NCBI GenBank assembly: GCA_030549495.1
Contig: JAUIRK010000227.1
Location: forward strand, 248,001-312,000
Source: Nectonema munidae
Lineage: Eukaryota > Nematomorpha > Nectonematoida > Nectonematidae
DNA: 64,000 nucleotides
Direction of reading: 5' to 3'
Below, piece by piece: positions 35,568 to 46,135 of the stretch (positions are counted from its first letter, which is position 1; every line of letters starts with the position of its first letter). The notes beneath the pieces were generated by a model. That model did not search any database. It saw only the letters and a program-made list of their open reading frames with translations, and was not told the origin of the DNA. The position numbers were made by a program, and so were the translations under genes.

Positions 35568-37327
35568 ATGATGTCTTCTTCTTCTTTGTCTACTGACTCC
35601 TTCTCCTCCTTCAATAGCTTAGACACCGAATCTTCTATATCTTCTTACACAAGTGAAGAGGAATTACTTGATGAAACTTTAGTTGCTCCCGATGCAACAG
35701 AGTATACTAGAGACCCGAAACATCAAGGAGCAGGGAGACCTGAAAGCTTAAATATTCGAAATATTGTTCTGGAACCTCCTGGTCCTAAAGGATTGGCTAA
35801 AAATATGAAAGACATTTTATCGATCTTCAAACTCTTTTTTAATTTTGAATTAATTTCCTACATTTATGCGAAAACGTTGCACAAGATGGAAGCCAACTAT
35901 AAGTAAGATTTTTAATTGTTTAGATAGGATTTTAATTATTACCCAAATTTTAGATCCCCGTGTCCTAAATATGCACAACTACTTCACTCATACAAAGTGT
36001 TCAAATTACATAATCTATTATCCTATTTCGGAGCGTTGATATATATTGGGCAAAATGGGGATCAAAAAATAAAAGTTTCAGAATTATTCTCGAAATCTGG
36101 TTCTCCATTTTTGAAAGCTTCTATTGGACGAGATATGTTTATCCTTGTCCATGTTTTTTTACGATTTGATGACAAGGAAAAACGTGATGCTTCTGATAAA
36201 TTGAGTCCTATCCGAAAGATTCATGATCATTTTTTCAGTATTTTTTCTTGTTATTGGACACCACACTCCACTGTGACGATTGATGAGCAATTAGTAACAT
36301 TCAGAGGTAATTGTTCTCTGAAAATATATGATCCCAAAAAGCCAGGTCACTATGGGATCAAGTTTTATCACCTGAATGATGCAAAGTTTTTCTACTTTTT
36401 GAAGCCTGAAATATATGTTAGCGGTTTGGAGGACAGAGCTTATTTCTCAAGTTTCAAAATCTGCCAAAGATTGATTCAAGAAAGCAAATTCCTACTGGAT
36501 GCGGCGTCTATACCGATAGATTCTTCACAAGTCATCAACTTGCTGTATGGTGTACTCAAAAAAGCTTGTCTTTGTGCGACACAGTTACATCAAATAGACG
36601 ATTCGTTCCAACACTATTCAGACCAAAGCACTTGAAAACATTGAAGTTAAAAGAATGTGAGAGTCTTTCAATTTATTCAGACTACGTTTCTTTATCAGCG
36701 TATATACCGAAAAAGCATGCTACTCGTAACTTCAAGGCTGTATATATTCTATCTTCACAACATAAAAATGTAAGAATCAGCAATGTTGCCTCTAAACCTG
36801 AAAGTTTGTTGGCTTACAACGAATCTAAATGTGGTGTAGACGTTGCTAACAAAATGATAAGAACTTATAGGTCTTATAAACCTAATCGTAAGTGGACACA
36901 TGCTGCGTTTTCTAATTATCTGGATATTTCAGTCATGAATACCTGGATAATTGCAAGGTTCAACACTCCTAATGAATTTCCATCTTCAAAACAGAGTGGT
37001 AGAAAGTATTTTATCAAAAGACTTGCTTTTTATCTATGTGAAGAAGCAATGAAAGTGAGAGCCCAACAGTCTGAATTACCGGTGGAGACAAAGTACTTCT
37101 TGCACATTATGGGTATGATCAAGCAACTGAAAATCAGCCTTCATCATCAAAAAGAGCATCTTGCTCAAAATGTATTTCGAAGAGAAGCCGTACAGTTAGA
37201 AGGTGTGAGAAATGTGGAGTCGCTGTGTGTAAAAATCATTCAAAAACGTTATGCTCAAATTGTTGCTAGTTTTATTTTAACGCCATCTTCAAAAAAAGTA
37301 CAGTTTTATTCTTTTTATTCAAAATAA
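35568..37327 (+). CDS. piggyBac transposase, one intron, single frameshift
   Basis: Start chosen at the MMSSSS methionine pair (35568). Exon 1 runs to 35902 with an acidic Ser-rich N-terminus (SSYTSEEELLDE), normal for piggyBac. A 51-nt GT-AG intron (35903-35953) restores the frame into KSPCPKYAQLLHSYKVF. The DDE_Tnp_1_7 core has the first Asp in VTIDEQLVTFRG, the second in YGIKFYHLNDAK, and later GVDVANKMIRTYRSYKPNRKW. The third-Asp segment reads IPIDSSQVINLLYGVLKK, diverged from the usual MDNFFTS. One frame change lies between about 36540 and 36566, after which SLCDTVTSNRRFVPTLF continues to the stop at 37327. About 600 residues overall, the expected size. Probably inactive only because of that shift. 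Confidence 0.85.
35903..35953 (+). other. 51-nt intron in piggyBac transposase gene
   Basis: The donor is gtaagattt and the acceptor aaattttag. Without removal the frame stops (TAA at 35904-35906). With it, codon AA|A (Lys) joins two segments of the domain. Confidence 0.7.
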
Positions 37328-37493
37328 ATTTTTTTGCCTTATCTTAAGAAAAATCAAATTTTACCATTATTTTCCTTGTTTTTTTTACTATATTTACATA
37401 TAAATTTGGTAAAAGTTTTGTTTGTTAAATTTTTGGCTATTGTTAAATAACTGACCGATGCGTCGAAAAAGCATTGAGTCCGTCAAGCGAAGG

Positions 37494-38760
37494 TTAACCC
37501 TTTCAGGCACAATGGGACATCAGTGTCCTATAAATCGTTTGTAACCCTCATCCGACCACTTGAACACAATCGTGTTCACACTAAACATTGAAACTAATTT
37601 CTGAATGAATTAAGAAAATGATAAAAAAATTTTAACTGCTTACTTATTCTTATAATTTTGATAAATAAAACCATTTGAAAATAAAATTAGTAGCAATAAA
37701 AAATAAGAGGTCACAAAAAATTTCAGTTCGAAAAGGGTCCATAAGAGAAAAAAATTTGAGAATGTAACTGCATTGGGGAAATCTTTCCCACTTTTTTTGC
37801 CATGAACAAAATTTCGTGCACCGATTTTGAGTTTGCTCTCTTGCAAAAGTGAATCAATGCGTGCAAGGAATATTGTTGGTGACTTTGAAATGTGGAGTGT
37901 TTAGCTCGCACAAGAAGAAAGATTTAATAATTTGTCTTCTTTTCTATAGCCGACAAATTTCTTTGAAACACCTCATTATAAAAACTGTAGTGCGTGTAAA
38001 TAAATTACAACAACCAGAACCCTTGCTTGAATATATAATAAATTCAAAAGTGGCGTTGATGCGGGGAACAGAATGCTCAACCCGTATAGAAGCTATAAAC
38101 CCTGCAGAAGATGGACACGGTGTGTGTTTAGCAACTACATTGATATCGCATGCCTCAATTCTTTCATCATCGCCCAGTTCAATGCTCCTGATGAATTTCC
38201 ATCTGTGCGAAGTAGTGGAAGGAAAGTCTTCATAAAAAACGCTATCTTCTTTTCAGCGAAGAATCAATGAAATTGAAGACTGCAGCCTCCAACATGAACT
38301 TGAAAACAATCACACTCTTGAACTATTACGGTTTTTCTCCAAACTTTGCACCATAAACTAAAAATTTTCAGGATTCTGTTCTTTCTGTATACCCAAAAAA
38401 AGTAGAACAACAAGAAAGTGCAAAAAATGTTTTTTTATCAGTATGTAAGAATCATTTAGATTTTTTTGTTATAGTTGTACATAAATTTCTGCTTGTACAT
38501 AAATATGTGCTTTCTTTTTTAAATGCTCTGCTAATAAATTTTTTAAAAAGTGATTATTTTTGCAGTTTGAATGGGTTGCCATAAACAGTTCTAAAAAGTT
38601 TGTACACAAGGTCGTCTATTCCAACATTGTGCGAAGAATGAATGACATTGCTCTGCTACGACGCTTGTTATTGATTCTAGCGCATACTATGTCAAGAAAC
38701 CCTCTCTTGAACGATTTTTTACCTACACCGTTGACGGATCAGGGAAATATTCATTAACAT
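37494..38760 (+). mobile_element. Second piggyBac copy, degraded and internally deleted
   Basis: It begins at a TTAA (37494-37497) followed by ccctttcaggcac, the classic piggyBac terminus with the subterminal ggacatcagtgtcc. Coding remains are only C-terminal: 38073-38270 reads NPYRSYKPCRRWTRCVFSNYIDIACLNSFIIAQFNAPDEFPS, broken here into the two blocks RSYKPCRRW and FIIAQFNAPDEFPS, which parallel RSYKPNRKW and WIIARFNTPNEFPS of the neighbouring copy. The right terminus is not identified. Confidence 0.7.
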
Positions 38761-39900
38761 ATTTTTTACTTTAAAATTAGTGAAATCACTAACCCATATG
38801 AAAACTATAGAAAACCTTTGAAAAATGAAAAAATACATCGTAAAAACTGTTTTTCACACTAAAAACAGATAAAATTTTACGCAATCTAAAAAATGCGTTA
38901 CACTTTCATGAATACCAGTTTATAACGTTTAAATGTTTGAGTATGGTGAAGGATAACAACCGTGCTTATAAATAACTACATTATATTTATGAAGTAGAAT
39001 TTAGGAGGAATTTAGCCTCTCTTCGAGTTGAAGATCAAACGTATAAAAGATACTCTCAATTGTTACATGTGGTATGTATTCGCAAGTTATGATATAAAAA
39101 CAAAGGATGCATACTAAAATGATTTTAAAATTTCTATGCCTTTTTTAAAATAAGTGATGTAGGAGAGGGTTCAGAGAATTTCTAAAATGGGTTAAAAGGA
39201 GTAAATCATGGGGAGGCAAAATTAAATGAGCATTCTTTTTTTATTTTCCTTTTTCCTTGACGAACTCTTTTTGTATCTTATGTATGTAGATCGATGCACT
39301 CAAGATTTTGGGAAATTACGCGGTTAATCCTTTGGTTTAAAGATGTTAGGCGATGAATCAACCGGTTAACCAAAACACGGTTAATTACCATCACTACTAA
39401 ATACGTAACTAGATAACTAACTAAAAAGTTTAAAGCGAAAAATCTTTTCATTTTTTAGATAAATTTTTTATAAAATTTTAAGGTTATAATAATAATAATT
39501 TTTTATATATAAATTTGTTCGACTTAAAGAAAAATAAATACTTTTTACAAATTTATTTTTTATTGAAAAATATTGACAATGAAATAAGTCGATTACATCC
39601 AAGCAATTTGCTTGTCTCGTCAAAATGTCCCCTTTATTATGTTTGCTTATACATCCTATAACGAAATTGCGTATAAAGCCACTGATTTTGTTAAGTCATT
39701 ATAAATTAACCTGCTTTAACGTAGCTCCAGCCAAAACACGGAAGTTTACTGACATATGTTTAACCAAAACTTTTGATGAACTTTATTTCAATCGTATCAC
39801 GGAGTTAACAAAGGTTATTATGGCGAAGCGCCTAAAAGAAGAGAAGATGACAGACTGACTCTTGTAATTTAATTTTTATATTTATGAATTTATATTCACG
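38761..39900. other. No gene; possible hAT terminus near 39400
   Basis: 39340-39405 (ggttaaccaaaacacggttaa, then ccatcacta) resembles a hAT end but has no partner here. A 77-codon plus-strand ORF (39625-39858, ending VIMAKRLKEEKMTD) looks protein-like but is unidentified. Confidence 0.35.
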
Positions 39901-39917
39901 TATGACTACATGTACTT

Positions 39918-40765
39918 ACTCCGGCGTATAAGTCGAATTGGCGTATAAGTCCAGGTTATAAGTCAGCCTAAAAATCTTGATTTTGAAATATACCTCATGT
40001 ATAAGTCGACCCCCTTGATTGCTTGGCCGGAATACTCCAGTTGGCATCAATGGTAAGACGTAGTAGCTAAGGAAACAGTATTTAATAATCAACTGCGTCA
40101 TTTTTTCTGACTCAATCCTGAGCTCCCACTCACGTGACGTTCACGCAGACTTATCCAAAAATAAAAAAACAGATATGGTGGTGATTCCAGGTGGATTAAC
40201 ATCTGTACTGCAACCTTTGGATGTATCGTTAAACAAACCATTTAAAGATTTTATGCGCACCAAGTGGAATGAGTGGATCGTATCGTGTCAAAAAACATAC
40301 ACTGCCGTTCGAGATATGCTTGCTGCATTTTTGCCTACAGTGTGTCAGTGGGTAAAAGATTCCTGGAACTCTATTGATCCAAAAATCATTGCCAAGTCAT
40401 TCAAAAAATGCTCAATTACTAATGCGATGTACGCTACGGAAGATGACGATTTCCCTTCATCATCAGTGGAGCATGGCATTATTCCAGAAGAGGATCCTTA
40501 CTATGACCGTTTGAATAGTGAGGAATGGGACTCTCTGTTTGATCAATCTCATGTTGAATAGGAATACTATTATTTTACTAATTTATAAATAAATACCTAT
40601 ATGTCATGCCATATTATTTTGATTTGCAATGGTTTTATCGAATCTGAATTTACCAGAATTCATGTCATAAAAACGTCACCGCCCTATAAGTCGAATGTGA
40701 ATTTTTGGACTTGAAATTTGGTGTCAAATTTTAGACTTACACGTCCGAATTTACGCTATATGTTT
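39918..40765 (+). mobile_element. Internally deleted Tigger transposon
   Basis: The left end has four copies of a tataagtc motif within about 90 bp (cggcgtataagtcgaa, gcgtataagtcc, ttataagtcag, tgtataagtcgac). The right end has tataagtcgaatg and, inverted, gtgtaagtc with agcgtaaattc. Between them only the C-terminal transposase remains (40130-40561: VVIPGGLTSVLQPLDVSLNK, then NAMYATEDDDFPSS, then SEEWDSLFDQS), intact and open. The helix-turn-helix and the first catalytic residues are deleted. It shares the SFKKCSITNAM segment with the Tigger at the left edge of the window (SFKCCSISNAM). Confidence 0.8.
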
Positions 40766-41353
40766 TGTTGACAGCTGTGTATGTATATAATTTAGTTAGG
40801 GTTATGGGAATTACGATATATCATCAAGAAGAGTACGAGATGGTGCAATTTGGTTTGGGGACGTTTGTTTTGGTCTTCAGGCGTTTTGACATGGCACTCC
40901 TCTTTAGCGCTTGACAAAATATTATTTTGTTTTTGTTAACACCTAAAAAACATGATATTTTCAATAATTTATATAAATTTTAAAACTTGTTTTGGCTCTC
41001 ATGAATTTTTTCAGTGATTAATAATAATAATAATAATAATAATTTTATTTTCAAAAGTATATATTTTAAAAGAAATTTGCGAACAAAAATAAATATGGAT
41101 AGATCGGCATCGAACCAAAAGTATAAGGAGATTAAAGGCAAAATTTACTTTTGAAGGTTGGTATCAAAGGCCATTAAAACCGCTGAAAGAGACATCAACC
41201 TGCTTTTAAAATCTTGATGTTAACAGGGAATATATGTTGGAAATGCCATAAAAAGAATCGTAATAAAAGTGAAGATATGAGGAAGTGAAAGAAAAAGAGA
41301 AACATAATCTATAATTAAGAATAGATTACATTCCTAAATAGGTATAGAATCCA

Positions 41354-44331
41354 TTAGGGAGAAGTGGTTATGTTTTTGCAAACAAAACAATTTGATGATA
41401 CGCATTGAGTGATTGAAGCATAGGAACTATTAAAATTTGCTAAGACCATCTTTTGAAATGCTTTAATATTTGTAAAAAACTGATTGAAAAAAAGTTCATT
41501 GGTATTGTAGAGTGTAGAAATTTTGTATGTAAAGCATTCTCTTGATTTGAAATAATTATAAAAAGGTATAGACATTTTACCAGCAAAACGAGGAGACCTT
41601 CTGTTTTTCTCAAAGTTAAAAGAGATAAATATGTTGAAAATTGGAGGCAACATATTGTGCAAAAATTTGTACAACGTATTATTTACATTGAAATTATATA
41701 TATCTTCAAGTTTGAGCAAGTGGTGTTCGTGAAATATTCTGTTTGTATGAGAAATTGGATGAAGGTTGAAGACAACTCTTAGTGTTTTTTTTTGTAATGA
41801 AAAGAGAGTTGTGTCTTTTGTATGTCCCCAGTTGAATATGCTGTATCTAAGATGAGGTAGAAAAAGGGTTTTATAAAGAAGTAGCATTGTTTTAGTAGGG
41901 AGGAATCTTTTGGCTTGTCTTAGAATACCAGAGATATAAGCCAATTTGTGAGAGATATGAGATAAATGGCTTTGCCAAGAGAGATTACTCTTGACAATCA
42001 AACCCAAGTAATTAAATTCGTTAACCTTTTCATAACCAAGCTTTTCTAAGTAGTTTGCATATTGAGTATCGCCAAATCTGTACGAAAAGGAAATATATTT
42101 AGACTTTTTTTGTTCAAAGACAAGCCATTTTGCATAAACCAATTTTGTAACATCCTAACATTTCTCTCGAGAAAGTGATCATTTAAATTTTCATGTTCCA
42201 AAAGTACTGTTATGTCATCCGCATACATTAGAACTCTTGCATCTGATGTGACACTAGCAATGTCGTTCATAAAGATGTTGAAAAGAACTGGGGCTAAAAT
42301 TGTACCTTGAGGCACTCCAGAAATCACTTTCTTTTTATCAGATATGCAATCATTGACATAGACCCTTTGAAATCTGTTTTCAAGATACGATTTGAAGAAT
42401 TCAATAGTGGCATCAGTAAAACCATATAGTCTTAATTTGGACAAAAGTAAGGAATGGGGTAGGGAGTCGAATGCGCGGCTTGTATCTAGAAACAGAGAAC
42501 AAACTTGGTTTCTTCTGTCAAGGGAAGAGATTACGCAGTTCAAGAAGTAAGTATGCAAAATTTCTGTAGAATAGTGCTTTCTAAATCCAAATTGAAATGG
42601 AGATAAGAGGTTGTGAGTTGTAAGGTAGTTATCGAGCTGTTTGTGAATAATTTTTTCAAATACTTTTGAGACAGAACTTACGATTGATATAGGTCGGTAG
42701 TTTACAACATCACTTTTGTCACCCTTTTTGTGGACAGGAATTATTTTGGTACTTTTCAAAATTTCAGGAAAGGTGTTATTCTGGATGCATAAGTTGAATG
42801 ATTTCATCAGGGGATGTGCAATGTAGTTTTGAACTTTTTTCAAATCATAAACTGATAGGCCATACACATCTTCAGAGCGACTACTTTTTAAAGAATTGAA
42901 GGACAAAAGAATATCATTCATAGAGATATCTTTGAGAAAAAATGTTGAAGATTTAGACTCAAGGGTAAGTGTACTATCTTTGTGTACGTAAGTACTATTA
43001 AAGCTTTCAGCGAAGTAATCACTAAATAGTTTACAGATAGAAACATCCCTTGATACTTCGACATCATTAACAACCATATGGGAGATTTTAGACTTGGCTC
43101 TAGGCTTTACAAAAGAATTAATAATTCTCCAGGTAAACTTTGTATCCTTATTATTACTTAGTATTTTTTCAAAATAATTTCTTTTTAAATTTTTGGCTGT
43201 ATATTTAACTTGATTTCTCAGAAAGACAAAGATATCTCTTAATTCGTAAGTCTTTGATTTTTTCCATTTAGAGTAGGCCTTATTTCTTTTATTAATTAAT
43301 TCTATAAGGTTTTCATTGACCCAACTATTTTTTATTTTCCTAGTATGAGGGTTAGAAAAAAAACATTTCATTGATAAATTTTTTAATTCTGAGATTTTTG
43401 AAATAAGAGAGCTTAACAAATAAGAGGGATCGTTCTCTTCTTGATTAACAAAAGAGATCCAATCATATTCAGAAACTAGGTTTAAAAAAACTTTTTTATC
43501 AAAGAAAGAATTATTTTTAGTTTTTGAAAGAGAAGCATGTTTTAAAGATAACCAAATAGGGTAGTGGTCTGATATGTTTGTATTAAGTACAAATGCTGAA
43601 TAATCAAATTGACGATTTGGTATCAAGATATTGTCCAGTAAGGTGTCACTATTCGGACGGGTCATAGTAGTAATTGTAGGAAGCATCGAATGAGAGATAC
43701 ACAAAGTGAAAAACCTATTAATAGCTCGACTTTCAATATTAAAAAGATTGAAATTAAAATCTCCAATTAAAATATTAGTAAAATTGAGAGGAAGCTGATT
43801 CAGATAGATTTCAAACTGGTCATTAAAAGACTCCTCAACGCTGGATATATTTGTTGGTAGTCTATAGAAATTATGCAGCATAAAAAAACGTCTATTAATT
43901 ATTAGTTCCACGCAAAAATACTCAGCAATAGACTCAAAACTACCAGAACTAAAAATTTTATATGAGAGATTTTCATGAATAAAAAAACATAAACCCCCAT
44001 GCTTTGAGATAACTCTCGGCGATGATAAAAATATATAAGAGGCAAGAGTAAAACTAGAAAAATCAGAATCTGTGAGCCAAGACTCTTGCAAACATATAAC
44101 CGATATAGGGTGGGTGGAATGCCAGTTTAACGTACTTATAAGTACTTCTAGCTCTGAAAATTTTGCTCTTAATGATTGAATATTAAGACTAATAATATTT
44201 AATTCATTAGTTTCTATAACCGAATCAGGGGTTAGAAAGGAACTAGATTTTATATTAATGTTATCATCGAATATGTTTAAAGAAAATATATCATTAAAAT
44301 TAGATATACCTAAAAAATTATTCGTAGTCAT
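41354..44331 (-). CDS. LINE ORF2 polyprotein, endonuclease and reverse transcriptase, one frameshift
   Basis: Start chosen at ATG 44331 (MTTNNFLG) because it overlaps the ORF1 stop, although the frame is open further up. Endonuclease: ISLNIQSLRAKF, ICLQESWL, LHNFYRLP, IGDFNFNLF, ISDHYPIWL, with all catalytic positions present. Linker with ELINKRNKAYSKWKKSK. Reverse transcriptase: NYRPISIVSSVSKVFEK, PFQFGFRKHYSTEI, LFLDTSRAFDSLPHSL, SGVPQGTILAPVLF, LMYADDITVLL. C-terminal region LLLYKTLFLPHLRYSIFNWGH and a final Cys cluster (CVSSNCFVC). One single-base loss in an A-run near 42.11 kb switches frame (the 44508-42046 frame to the 42142-41354 frame). Confidence 0.9.
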
Positions 44332-45409
44332 AGACAGTATGTTTTTTAACAAAGTTGATTTCTTTCTGGACAAATTTACAAGTTTTGTTAAATGCTGAAT
44401 GATTAATGTCTGGGCATTTACTTTTATTACAGTTAGCACATTTGTATTCAGATTCAGTGACTGTACATGAACTACCGTTATGACTTTCACTACAAAACTT
44501 ACAAACACTCGTATTCTTACACTCAGATGCTGTATGACCCATTAAACAACAGTTAGAGCACTGTTTATATGAATAAAAAGGTAAGACCCTAGAATGAAAC
44601 AAACCAAAAAACAGTCTATAGTTGCACATACTAATGTATTTAAAAACAGAAGAAGATACTTTTAGTACCGCAATCTTTAAATTTTGATCCTTGAACGGTT
44701 TAGAGAATAAAAATTGCATCATACCACCACTGTCCAAAATAGTTTGAAGACCATCATTTTTTGACAAAATAGAAGAAACTATGGATTCATTGTCGAATGA
44801 TGTAGGAACTAACAAAGAAACTTTAGGATAAAATTTCACTTCTTTGATGATTTTTAATTTGCTACTCTCTATAATTTCTTTTGCCTTATCAGATGATACT
44901 TTGTTTGGAAAATTTAAAGCAATTGAGTTTTTAAGATTGATGGCTTTTTTAATTGGGACAAATTTCAATTTTTCATCAAAGCTTGACAAGAGTTTCTCTC
45001 GATCATTATTTTCAGTAGATACGATTAATTGATTTATTGGGCTTTTTACCACATCTGAATATAAAGGCCTTTCAACAGCATATTCATTGGATTTATTTTT
45101 CTTTTGTTGGGTAAACATAGGAAAGGAGTCTAATTTATGTTCTATTTTGTTGAGTGTTTTAAGAATTTGGGAATTGTTTGTTTTGTCTTTCTTGGATTCT
45201 GTTTGTGAAGAAGGAGAAGAGATACATGACTTACATAACCATCTTATTCCTAAATGAAAAAATTTATCGATGACTTCACTAAATTCTTTATCAAGATTTT
45301 GACAATCATAACAAAACCATTCTCCACATGAATGACAGTGAGCCATATCCTTACATGAAGAATCTTTACAGAAGAAGCACGACCAAGGAGTCTTTGACTT
45401 TTTTTTCAT
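44318..45409 (-). CDS. LINE ORF1 protein, PHD-like finger plus zinc knuckles
   Basis: 363 residues, intact. The N-terminus holds a Cys/His finger of PHD style (CFFCKDSSCKDMAHCHSC, then CYDCQNLDKE and LCKSC). A middle region has a likely RNA-binding fold (LKFVPIKKAINLKNSI, then KAKEIIESSKLKIIKEVKFY). Near the C-terminus are CCHC-type knuckles (CSNCCLMGHTASEC, CKFCSESHNGSSC, CANCNKSKCPDINHSAFNKTC). This is the layout of nucleic-acid-binding ORF1 proteins of CR1/L2-group elements, expected to coat the LINE RNA. Its stop overlaps the start of ORF2. Confidence 0.85.
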   Translation of the reverse strand: MKKKSKTPWSCFFCKDSSCKDMAHCHSCGEWFCYDCQNLDKEFSEVIDKFFHLGIRWLCKSCISSPSSQTESKKDKTNNSQILKTLNKIEHKLDSFPMFTQQKKNKSNEYAVERPLYSDVVKSPINQLIVSTENNDREKLLSSFDEKLKFVPIKKAINLKNSIALNFPNKVSSDKAKEIIESSKLKIIKEVKFYPKVSLLVPTSFDNESIVSSILSKNDGLQTILDSGGMMQFLFSKPFKDQNLKIAVLKVSSSVFKYISMCNYRLFFGLFHSRVLPFYSYKQCSNCCLMGHTASECKNTSVCKFCSESHNGSSCTVTESEYKCANCNKSKCPDINHSAFNKTCKFVQKEINFVKKHTVYDYE

Positions 45410-45420
45410 GGAGAGAGAAA

Positions 45421-46135
45421 AAAAAATGTCGCGAAAATTTTAGGAAAAATAGAAATAATATTTTAAGGAAATAATATTTTAAGGAAGTAATACTTTGAAA
45501 AAAGGAACCAGAAGAGAAATAAAAATTATTATTACTACGAATAATAATAGTTTAAAACTCTGCTGTACTTATAATAACCAACAAACCACCTTTACAAATA
45601 AAACTTAGTTAAAATTATCCGCCAATATGGGCCATGGAAATATTATATTTTTATTGTACGCCATATGTGCCATGGTTGTGAAATATCAAAGAGTTAAGTG
45701 TGTTTGAGATGACTGTTTTTTACGTAGGTTTTTTCTCGAAGAAAGAAGTTTACTTGGTAGTTACATAGAGTATTTTATTCTAAGTATTATAGGGCTCTGT
45801 TCCTTGTCCTTAAATACAAAATCTCTGAACACAGAAGATAAATAATCGTTTGTTTAACTTCTTGAAAAAATATAATTTTTAAAATAAAAGTTTCATAAAA
45901 CAAAAGTAAAATAAAATTTAAAATTTTTCTGTAATCATTTATTTAAATCAGGTAATTAATTAAGTTAAAACGTATTTGAGAAATTTTGAAATAAATTAAC
46001 GACTTTATGTTGGTTTGATTTGTGAAAAATTTTAGTGCCCAGAATAAAATGAAGGAAATCTTTAAAAGTTGTAAAAAAAAAAGGTTGCAGATATCATGAA
46101 ATAGAATATTCAGGATAGGAGTTGGAGTTTGTGTT
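45421..46135. other. Region downstream of metalloprotease gene 2
   Basis: A+T-rich. A minus-strand AATAAA at 45943-45938 lies about 195 nt after the gene 2 stop and could serve as its polyadenylation signal. No other feature. Confidence 0.4.

Larger units (their letters stand above)
41018..45420 (-). mobile_element. Nearly intact LINE, CR1/L2-like, two ORFs
   Basis: It carries ORF1 (45409-44318) and ORF2 (44331-41354), overlapping by 14 nt, then a 3' untranslated region of about 320 bp and a microsatellite tail, read on the plus strand as aat repeats at 41018-41044. Only one frameshift separates it from a complete coding set, so it is the youngest LINE in the window. The 5' end lies just above 45420 but its exact position and target duplication were not resolved. 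Confidence 0.9.

Noticed and set aside
39189-39195. gggttaa as right end of the second piggyBac
   Set aside because: The reversed sequence (ttaacccattttag) does not match the left terminus ttaaccctttcagg beyond the first bases.
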